This document shows, in pieces, positions 1-4,728 of a stretch of DNA of 7,617 nucleotides. The notes under the pieces were generated by a model. That model ran no database searches and had not been told where the DNA came from. It was given only the letters and a program-made list of their open reading frames with translations. The first letter of the stretch is position 1. Every line of letters starts with the position of its first letter. The translations under genes and the position numbers were made by a program. Source of the DNA: JALZAA01 sp046724655 (lineage in GTDB: Bacteria > Actinomycetota > Acidimicrobiia > IMCC26256 > JACDBD01); assembly GCA_046724655.1 (NCBI GenBank), contig JBKOWY010000176.1:1-7617 (forward strand), given 5' to 3'.

Positions 1-1
1 G

Positions 2-700
2 GTCATCGATCCCGGCCCCGACACCAAGAAGCACATCGACGCCATCGTCGGCGCGTCGATGCGCGAACGCGTGCGGTGGGTGCTGCTGACCCACACCCAC
101 CCCGATCACGCGCCCGGCACGGAGCGGCTCGTGAAGGCGACGAAAGCCGAGGTCGTCGCGTTCTCGAAGCGCGATCCGGTGATCACGCCCGACCGCACGG
201 TCGGTGACGGAGACAGCATCGAAGGCACGGAGTTCGGCCTCGAGGTAATCCACACCCCGGGTCATGCGCCGAACCACATCTGCTTCCTGCTCGAAGAGGA
301 GCGCGTCCTGTTCACGGGCGACGTCATCCTGAACGGCACGTTCTCGGTCGTGAACCCGGCCCGTGGCGGTGATATGGCGCGGTACCTGCAGTCACTCGAG
401 AAGCTGAAGAAACGCCGGGTGGCGCGCATCGCCCCCGGTCACGGCGACGTCATCGAGGAGCCTCGGGCGAAGATCGATGAGTACCTGAAGCACCGCAAGG
501 CAAGGGAGCGGCAGATCCTCAGGGCGCTCAAGGACGGCCCCGTCCGCATCAGCGAAATCGTCGAGCGCATCTACAGCGCCGACACGCCGCCCGAGCTGCA
601 GGAGTGGGCGGGCAAGCAGGTGCACGCGCACCTGCTCAAGCTGAAGGCCGAAGGCAAGGTCGTCGGCGGCAGTGTGAAGTCGGCCTGGAAGCTGGCCTGA
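2..700 (+). CDS. MBL-fold metallo-hydrolase with C-terminal winged helix (5' truncated)
   Basis: Partial gene: the frame is open to the window edge, so the true start lies upstream, and the first visible residues (VIDPGPD) are the usual early beta-strand motif of metallo-beta-lactamase-fold hydrolases. Numbering from the first visible codon, the metal-binding signature THTHPDH is at 30-36 and the second-site ligands are His88 in HTPGHAPNH, Asp107 in FTGDV and His147 in PGHGD. The set is complete, so a di-metal hydrolase is expected. Residues about 165-225 look like the winged-helix domain often appended to LACTB2-type and glyoxalase-II-like members (RQILRAL, SEIVERIY, then HLLKLKAEGKV). No signal peptide is visible in this part. 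The substrate cannot be told: thioester and glyoxalase II activity, or RNA cleavage as in LACTB2, are all possible. It runs tail to tail with mrp. Confidence 0.9.
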   Translation, partial: VIDPGPDTKKHIDAIVGASMRERVRWVLLTHTHPDHAPGTERLVKATKAEVVAFSKRDPVITPDRTVGDGDSIEGTEFGLEVIHTPGHAPNHICFLLEEERVLFTGDVILNGTFSVVNPARGGDMARYLQSLEKLKKRRVARIAPGHGDVIEEPRAKIDEYLKHRKARERQILRALKDGPVRISEIVERIYSADTPPELQEWAGKQVHAHLLKLKAEGKVVGGSVKSAWKLA

Positions 701-711
701 CCTTTCGATCG

Positions 712-758
712 TTTTGGCGTCGCTGCACCGCCCATATTCCGGAGGAGCGACGCCAAAA
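712..758. repeat. Perfect 13-bp inverted repeat between convergent genes
   Basis: The arms at 712-724 (TTTTGGCGTCGCT) and 746-758 (AGCGACGCCAAAA) are exact reverse complements separated by 21 nt. The repeat fills most of the 70-bp gap between the convergent stop codons at 700 and 771. In RNA either strand would fold into a 13-bp stem with a 21-nt loop. The T-run lies in the 5' arm and the A-run in the 3' arm, with no U-tract after the stem, so it is not a classical intrinsic terminator. It may still stop transcription by another route, protect 3' ends, or bind a protein. Confidence 0.8.
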
Positions 759-770
759 TCCCGCTTCCGT

Positions 771-2024
771 CTACTGCGCGGCGGCGTCCTTCGCCGTGAG
801 GTTCGCGGTGGCCTGCTCGAAGATGCGGGCCGTGCACGAGCTGAGGTCGAGCGGTGGGAGCAGCTCGTCCACGATCCGTTCCGCTATGCGGCGGAACTCC
901 GCGCCCGCCGGGCCGTCGGGTGCGCTCAACACCGCGGGCCGGCCGGCGTCGCCGCCGGCGGAGACCGCGGGCTCGATCGGTACCCGCCCGACGAGGGGCA
1001 CGCCGATCTCGGCGGCCAGCGCGGCGCCCCCACCGTCCCCGAAGATCGCGTGCTGTGAACCGTCCGGCGCGACGAACGCGCTCATGTTCTCGATCACTGC
1101 CGTCACCTTGATGTAGCTGCGCCGAGCCATGTCGGCGACGCGCGCCGCAACCTGCTGCGCGGCCAGCGCCGGAGTCGTCACGACGAGCAACTCGGTGCTC
1201 GGCAGCAACCGCGCCAGCGCCATCTGGATGTCGCCGGTGCCGGGCGGCATGTCGATGAGCAGGTAGTCCATCCCACCCCACCGCACGTCGGTGAGGAACT
1301 GCTCGAGCGCCCGGGCGAGGATGAGCCCGCGCCACATGAGCGCCGTCCCCTCGTCGTCGACGAGGAAGCCCATCGAGACGACCTTGATCGTGCCGGCGGG
1401 ACCGGCGGGATCCTCCAGGTTCGGAACCTCGACGGTGTTCGGATCGATCTTGCCGTCGGAGCCGCCGAGTCGACCTTCGACGCCGAGCATGCGCGGCACG
1501 CTGAAGCCCCAGATGTCGGCGTCGAGGATGCCGACCGTTCGACCCTGACCGGCGAGCGCGGCGGCGAGGTTCACCGTGACGGACGACTTGCCGACGCCGC
1601 CCTTCCCGCTCGCTACTGCGAGCACGCGTGTCGTCGGCAGCACTTCGGTGCCGGGCGCGTTCTCGCGCGCCTGCCAGCGCGCACGCTGCATGGTGGCGGA
1701 CTTCTCCTCCTGGGTCATCTCGCCGTACTCGACCTTGACGGCCGTGACGCCGCGCAGCCCGCGCACCTTCGACTCGACGTCGTTCTGGATCTGGGTGCGC
1801 AGCGGACAACCTGCCGTGGTGAGCGCCACCTTCACCGTGACGACGCCGTCGTCGCCGACGTCGACGCCCCGGACCATGCCGAGCTCGACGATGCTGGCGT
1901 GCAACTCGGGATCGATGACGCCTTCGAGCGTGCGGCGCACGTCGTCGGCGCCCGGCGGCGGACCCGAAGCGGCCGAGTGAATCGGCGCGCCGGGGTCGTT
2001 GGGATCTGGTGTACGGATGGCCAT
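771..2024 (-). CDS. mrp: Mrp/ApbC (NBP35-type) iron-sulfur cluster carrier ATPase
   Basis: A 417-residue Mrp/ApbC-family P-loop ATPase, a cytoplasmic scaffold or carrier that hands [4Fe-4S] clusters to target proteins. Residues 26-100 form an MIP18/DUF59 domain with the conserved Cys in TTAGCPLRTQ (Cys73). The ATPase domain starts near 133: the deviant Walker A is SGKGGVGKSS (139-148), the switch/Walker-B-like segment is ILDADIWG (166-173), followed by DMPPGTGD (258-265) and ENMS (312-315). The CxxC that bridges a cluster between subunits in many Mrp proteins is absent; APDG (319-322) follows the ENMS-AFV segment. From memory, actinobacterial Mrp proteins share this lack. I chose the ATG at 2024 because the Fe-S domain begins just after it and no ATG or GTG start lies close upstream; a much longer upstream extension would run through the divergent regulator. 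It is divergent from the regulator at 2127. Confidence 0.93.
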   Translation of the reverse strand: MAIRTPDPNDPGAPIHSAASGPPPGADDVRRTLEGVIDPELHASIVELGMVRGVDVGDDGVVTVKVALTTAGCPLRTQIQNDVESKVRGLRGVTAVKVEYGEMTQEEKSATMQRARWQARENAPGTEVLPTTRVLAVASGKGGVGKSSVTVNLAAALAGQGRTVGILDADIWGFSVPRMLGVEGRLGGSDGKIDPNTVEVPNLEDPAGPAGTIKVVSMGFLVDDEGTALMWRGLILARALEQFLTDVRWGGMDYLLIDMPPGTGDIQMALARLLPSTELLVVTTPALAAQQVAARVADMARRSYIKVTAVIENMSAFVAPDGSQHAIFGDGGGAALAAEIGVPLVGRVPIEPAVSAGGDAGRPAVLSAPDGPAGAEFRRIAERIVDELLPPLDLSSCTARIFEQATANLTAKDAAAQ

Positions 2025-2088
2025 GAATGGAACCTGAGCTCCGCCTTCGGCGTCGCGGTCTACTTGCCCAATAAAACCAGCGGTCGTC

Positions 2089-2117
2089 TTGAAAATATGC
2101 CCGATGGAAGGTAGCGT
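2089..2117 (+). promoter_or_regulatory. Sigma70-like promoter for the regulator-erpA unit, superimposed on the mrp promoter
   Basis: TTGAAA (2089-2094), a 17-nt spacer and TAGCGT (2112-2117, fitting the actinobacterial TANNNT -10) lie immediately before the ATG at 2127. The start of transcription would fall near 2124, giving an almost leaderless mRNA. This fits the absence of a well-placed ribosome binding site: the only purine run, GGAAGG at 2106-2111, is 15 nt from the ATG. The element covers nearly the same bases as the opposing mrp promoter. The same TTGAAA/TAGCGT pair occurs at 7008-7035. Confidence 0.55.
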
Positions 2118-2120
2118 CAA
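2092..2120 (-). promoter_or_regulatory. Sigma70-like promoter for mrp
   Basis: On the minus strand TTGACG (2120-2115), a 17-nt spacer and TATTTT (2097-2092) form a near-consensus -35/-10 pair. Transcription would start near 2085 and give mrp a leader of about 60 nt. The A/T-rich -10 stands out in this GC-rich DNA. No transcript data are available, so this is a sequence-based call. Confidence 0.6.
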
Positions 2121-2126
2121 TCTGTC

Positions 2127-2816
2127 ATGGCCAGTCCGCCCGACGAGTTGACGGTCCTCAAGGCGCTCGGGGACGAGACCAGGTACGCGATGTACCGGGA
2201 GCTCGCGACATCCACCGCTCCCATCTCGGCCCCGGAGCTCGCCGACCGGCTCGACCTCCATCCCAACACGGTGCGTCTGCACCTCGAGCGCCTGCGCGAC
2301 GCCGGTCTCGTCGACGTCGAGGCGGTGCACCGCGGCACGGTCGGCCGGCCCCAGCACGTCTACTTCCTCGCCGACGGCGCGCCCGGACTCGGGTTCGACC
2401 CGCCCGCCCACGCGCTGCTGGCCGGTCTGCTCGCTTCGCTCGCCGAGCGGGTGGGCGCCGATCCCGACGACGCCGCCGACACCGGTCACGCGTGGGGCAT
2501 CGAGGCGGGTAAGCGCACGCGCAGCCGTAGCTGCCTGCGGGCGCTCGAGGGCGAGCTGGCGCAGCTCGGCTTCGAGCCCGCGACCGACGCCGCCGACGGC
2601 GCGTACGAGGGCTCGAGCCGCATCGAGTTCCTGCACTGCCCCTTCCGTGAGCTCGCCGAGGCGTACCCGGAACTGGTCTGCAACCTGCACCGGGGCCTGT
2701 GCGAGGGCGTCGTCGACCAGGTCGGCGGGGGAAGGGTCGAGGAGTTCGCCACGTTGTACGACCCCGAACCGTGCCACGTCACCGTTTCGGTCGGATACCC
2801 TGAAGGCAGCACGTGA
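2127..2816 (+). CDS. SufR-like HTH regulator with cysteine-rich C-terminal domain
   Basis: A 229-residue DNA-binding regulator. Residues 8-80 form an ArsR/DeoR-type winged helix: LKALGDETRYAMYREL, then recognition helix HPNTVRLHLERLRDAGLV (45-62) and wing RGTVGRPQHVY. The C-terminal half holds Cys171, Cys185 and Cys192 (spacing x13, x6) in HCPFRELAEAYPELVCNLHRGLC, with Cys136 and Cys216 also present. This architecture resembles SufR, the repressor of suf genes that senses an Fe-S cluster through C-terminal cysteines; I infer cluster or metal sensing and cannot confirm the exact ligand spacing. Its neighbours support this, with mrp divergent and an A-type Fe-S carrier starting 16 bp downstream. 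It probably controls its own divergent promoter region. The start at 2127 sits just before the HTH and just after a probable promoter. An unrelated ArsR-type metal sensor is the main alternative. Confidence 0.85.
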   Translation: MASPPDELTVLKALGDETRYAMYRELATSTAPISAPELADRLDLHPNTVRLHLERLRDAGLVDVEAVHRGTVGRPQHVYFLADGAPGLGFDPPAHALLAGLLASLAERVGADPDDAADTGHAWGIEAGKRTRSRSCLRALEGELAQLGFEPATDAADGAYEGSSRIEFLHCPFRELAEAYPELVCNLHRGLCEGVVDQVGGGRVEEFATLYDPEPCHVTVSVGYPEGST

Positions 2817-2832
2817 GGTACCTGGAGGACCG

Positions 2833-3153
2833 ATGCTCACCCTGACCGACACTGCGTCGACCAAGGTCAAGCAGCTCATTGACGCCGAGGGCAACCCCGA
2901 GCTGGTGTTGCGCGTCGCCGTTCGTCCCGGCGGTTGTTCGGGTCTCAGCTACGAGATGTTCTTCGACACCGACGTCTCACCCGACGATGTCGCCACCGAG
3001 TTCGGGGACGTGAAGGTCGTCGTCGACCCGGCGAGCTCGCAGTACCTCGCTGGCGCCTCGCTCGACTACAAGGACGGGCTGCAAGAGGCCGGGTTCACGA
3101 TCAACAACCCGAACACGACCCGCACCTGCGGCTGCGGACAGTCGTTCTCCTGA
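2833..3153 (+). CDS. erpA: A-type iron-sulfur cluster carrier (ErpA/IscA/HesB family)
   Basis: A 106-residue protein of the usual length for A-type carriers, which receive Fe-S clusters from the main assembly machinery and pass them to apo-proteins in the cytoplasm. All three cluster ligands are present: Cys35 in RPGGCSGLSY, and Cys99 and Cys101 in the C-terminal CGCGQSF motif. The conserved middle part VVDPASSQYLAGASLDY is also typical. The ATG at 2833 is set by GGAGG at 2824-2828, 4 nt away. The gene follows the regulator after 16 bp, so the two are probably co-transcribed and end at the hairpin at 3199. Family assignment is firm; the choice of erpA over iscA or sufA is not, since this family is hard to subdivide by sequence alone. 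Confidence 0.93.
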   Translation: MLTLTDTASTKVKQLIDAEGNPELVLRVAVRPGGCSGLSYEMFFDTDVSPDDVATEFGDVKVVVDPASSQYLAGASLDYKDGLQEAGFTINNPNTTRTCGCGQSFS

Positions 3154-3198
3154 TCGTCGGACCCGACCAACCCGACCGACTGCGGATTTCACCGCTCG

Positions 3199-3222
3199 AC
3201 GACCCCGCTTCAGCGGGGTCGT
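3199..3222 (+). terminator. Intrinsic-type terminator hairpin after erpA
   Basis: ACGACCCCGC (3199-3208) pairs perfectly with GCGGGGTCGT (3213-3222) around a TTCA tetraloop, giving a 10-bp GC-rich stem followed by a short TTT run (3222-3224). It lies 45 nt after the erpA stop and is well placed to end the regulator-erpA transcript. The U-tract is short, as is common in high-GC bacteria. Confidence 0.8.
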
Positions 3223-3248
3223 TTCGCGTGAGCTTGGTCGCGCGCACA

Positions 3249-3278
3249 CTGGAAGTCGCCACGGGTTCCTCCTAATCT
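3249..3278 (+). promoter_or_regulatory. Possible promoter for the H1-like gene
   Basis: TAATCT at 3273-3278 fits the TANNNT -10 form, with a weak -35 (CTGGAA or TGGAAG, near 3249-3255) 17-18 nt upstream. It sits between the erpA terminator and the H1-like gene and would give a leader of about 50 nt. The remainder of 3154-3334 shows nothing beyond the terminator hairpin. The -35 is poor, so the call is tentative. Confidence 0.3.
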
Positions 3279-3319
3279 GCGTTGGAACACGTTGCGACTG
3301 CGCGATGCGCGCTGGCCGA

Positions 3320-3325
3320 GGGAGG
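3320..3325 (+). promoter_or_regulatory. Ribosome binding site fixing the H1-like start
   Basis: GGGAGG, part of the purine run GAGGGAGG at 3318-3325, lies 9 nt before the ATG at 3335. It selects that codon over the in-frame ATG at 3305, which has no comparable site. Confidence 0.7.
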
Positions 3326-3334
3326 CTCGCACCC

Positions 3335-3814
3335 ATGACACCTACGTGGCCACCGTCTGGCGGTGGGGATTCCGGCGACGAAGGCGGAGGCGGGAGCACT
3401 TGGCCGCCGCCGCCGCCCCCGCGTCCGGAGCCCCGGCCGTGGGAGCCGACGCCGTCGCCTGAGCCGAGCGCGCCGGCTGCGGAACCGGCGAAGCAGAAGA
3501 AGAAGGCGACAACCAAGAAGAAGGCGACCAAGAAGAAGGCCGCCAAGAAGCCCGCTCGCAAGAAGGCCGCTGCGCGCAAGAAGGCAGCGCGCAAGCCGGC
3601 GAAGCGGAAGGCGGCGAAGCGCACGACGAAGAAGCGCGGCGCTCGCAAGGCCGCCAAGCGGACGACCAAGAAGCGCGCGGCACGGAAGACGGCCAAGCGG
3701 CGCGCCGGTAAGAAGGGCGCGGCTCGCAAGGCGGCGAAGCGGCGCACGACGAAGAAGCGCGGAGCACGGAAGACCGCGAAGAAGGCAACCAAGCGCACTC
3801 GGCGTCGCCGGTGA
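3335..3814 (+). CDS. Histone-H1-like lysine/arginine/alanine-rich protein
   Basis: A 159-residue, two-part protein. Residues 1-50 are Gly/Pro-rich and mildly acidic (GGGDSGDEGGGG, a run of six Pro, several Trp-Pro and Pro-Glu pairs). Residues 51-159 contain only Lys, Arg, Ala, Thr, Gly, Pro and Gln; about 60 of 109 are Lys or Arg and none is Asp or Glu. The tail resembles eukaryotic histone H1 tails and the basic tail of mycobacterial HupB, but there is no HU, Lsr2 or other folded domain. It should be largely disordered and bind nucleic acid; a role in nucleoid compaction is inference. Residues 93-159 form about five degenerate 13-14 residue repeats. The gene stands alone between the erpA terminator and a convergent gene. 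Low-complexity composition makes homology calls unsafe. Confidence 0.85.
   Translation: MTPTWPPSGGGDSGDEGGGGSTWPPPPPPRPEPRPWEPTPSPEPSAPAAEPAKQKKKATTKKKATKKKAAKKPARKKAAARKKAARKPAKRKAAKRTTKKRGARKAAKRTTKKRAARKTAKRRAGKKGAARKAAKRRTTKKRGARKTAKKATKRTRRRR
3611..3811 (+). repeat. Degenerate 13-14-codon tandem repeat in the H1-like gene
   Basis: Successive units read AAKRTTKKRGARK, AAKRTTKKRAARK, TAKRRAGKKGAARK, AAKRRTTKKRGARK and a shorter final unit beginning TAKKATKR. The DNA is strongly purine-biased on the plus strand (AAG, CGC and GCG codons). The units differ at synonymous sites, so the repeat is old or is held by protein-level selection rather than being a fresh DNA duplication. Confidence 0.7.
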
Positions 3815-3818
3815 GACG

Positions 3819-3841
3819 CAGGCGAGCATTTAGCTCGCCTG
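3819..3841. terminator. Hairpin between convergent genes, possible bidirectional terminator
   Basis: CAGGCGAGC (3819-3827) and GCTCGCCTG (3833-3841) form a perfect 9-bp stem with a 5-nt ATTTA loop. It fills the 31-bp gap between the H1-like stop at 3814 and the thioredoxin-like stop at 3846. Neither strand has a T-run after the stem, so termination efficiency is uncertain. Confidence 0.6.
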
Positions 3842-3845
3842 GAGC

Positions 3846-4700
3846 TCAGCTCACGAGGCGCTCGAGCAGCTGCTGCTGTTCGTCGTGACCGAACGCGCCG
3901 TCGAGGCGCGCCACGACGTTGCCCGTCGCGTCGACGCCGAACAAAAACGGCTCACCGGGCAGACCCCACGCCTGCACGGCCGGGAGCGTGTTCCGTCCGT
4001 CGAGCGACGTGTAGATCTCGACGTGCACGAACGTGATCCGGTCCTGGAACTGACCGACGAGCTTCAGGAGATCGTCGAGCACGGGGCCGCAGTACCGCGA
4101 CTGGCAGAGCGCGGGCGTGGCGAACATCACCGCGACCGGCTTCCCTCCGCCGATGACCTCCGACAACGACTGCTGATGCAGCGGGCACGGCGGATTGCGG
4201 GTGCAGATGGGATCGACGCCCATCGCGTCGGCCACCGTCGGTGATGGGACGCGGGGCGCGGGGCTCCCCGGTATCGGAGCTTGCGCCTGCTCCTGGACCT
4301 GGAACGCGTGCGTGATGCGCTGGCCGTTGACCTTGACCGTCGCTCGCCAGGGCCCCGCCTGCGGGAACACGGCATCGACCGTGTAGATCCCGCGCTTCTT
4401 CGGGAGGCCCTTCGCGTGCAGGGTGGCGCGCGAATAGGGCGCCTTGGGTTTGGCTCGGGCACCGAACGCGAAGGTGACGTCCGCCTTCGGGCCCGATGCG
4501 AACCGACGCTTCGTGGTCTCGAGCGCGAAGCCGAAGCGCTGCGGATTGGATGATGCGTACGGGTCGATCGTCAGCAGCCCCCACTCCAGCTCGTCATCGT
4601 CTGCGAACGCGACATCTGAGAGGCCTCCGGCGGCCGCCGCGACCAGTAACCCACCGCCGGCGGCGAGGAAGGCGCGTCGAGTCAGGTGCACGGGCGGCAT
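3846..4700 (-). CDS. Exported thioredoxin-fold protein with N-terminal beta domain
   Basis: A 284-residue protein. Residues 6-33 form a twin-arginine-type signal (TRRAFLAAGGG, a hydrophobic Ala/Gly/Leu stretch, then a likely cut after AFA at 31-33), so it should act outside the membrane. Residues about 38-138 look like a beta-sandwich (YTVDAVFPQAGPWRATVKVNGQ), followed by a Pro-rich linker. Residues about 176-284 look like a thioredoxin fold: the hydrophobic strand PVAVMFATPALC, then CQSRYCGP (Cys199, Cys204) on the first helix and a probable cis-Pro in LPGEPFLFG (Pro251). The cysteines are spaced C-x4-C rather than the usual CxxC, and a second pair is Cys166/Cys172. A thiol-redox or metal-delivery role is inference. 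The ATG at 4700 has AGGA 7 nt upstream; the GTG at 4691 is an alternative start. It is divergent from the next gene, with a 28-bp gap. Confidence 0.85.
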   Translation of the reverse strand: MPPVHLTRRAFLAAGGGLLVAAAAGGLSDVAFADDDELEWGLLTIDPYASSNPQRFGFALETTKRRFASGPKADVTFAFGARAKPKAPYSRATLHAKGLPKKRGIYTVDAVFPQAGPWRATVKVNGQRITHAFQVQEQAQAPIPGSPAPRVPSPTVADAMGVDPICTRNPPCPLHQQSLSEVIGGGKPVAVMFATPALCQSRYCGPVLDDLLKLVGQFQDRITFVHVEIYTSLDGRNTLPAVQAWGLPGEPFLFGVDATGNVVARLDGAFGHDEQQQLLERLVS

Positions 4701-4728
4701 CCCCCTATCCTGCCGGTCGGAGAACGTG

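Noticed and set aside
712..758. Inverted repeat as ends of a small mobile element
   Set aside because: Only 21 nt between the arms, no visible target duplication and no transposase-like sequence.
571..1809. Long minus-strand open frame
   Set aside because: It is an Arg-rich frame overlapping mrp out of phase with no family motif; typical of GC-rich shadow frames.
2075..2084. ACC-AGC-GGT as a regulator operator
   Set aside because: Only a 3-bp arm palindrome; too short to separate from chance. No longer dyad was found in the mrp/regulator gap.
2025..2894. Upstream extension of the mrp reading frame to 2894
   Set aside because: It would run antisense through the whole regulator and both promoters; the Mrp family N-terminus and the promoter position support the start at 2024.
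3305..3334. Earlier in-frame ATG for the H1-like protein
   Set aside because: No ribosome binding site upstream, whereas GGGAGG sits 9 nt before the ATG at 3335.
3481..3811. AAG-rich repetitive stretch as a CRISPR or DNA satellite
   Set aside because: The period follows codons, units are degenerate at synonymous sites and no spacer structure exists; it is coding repetition.
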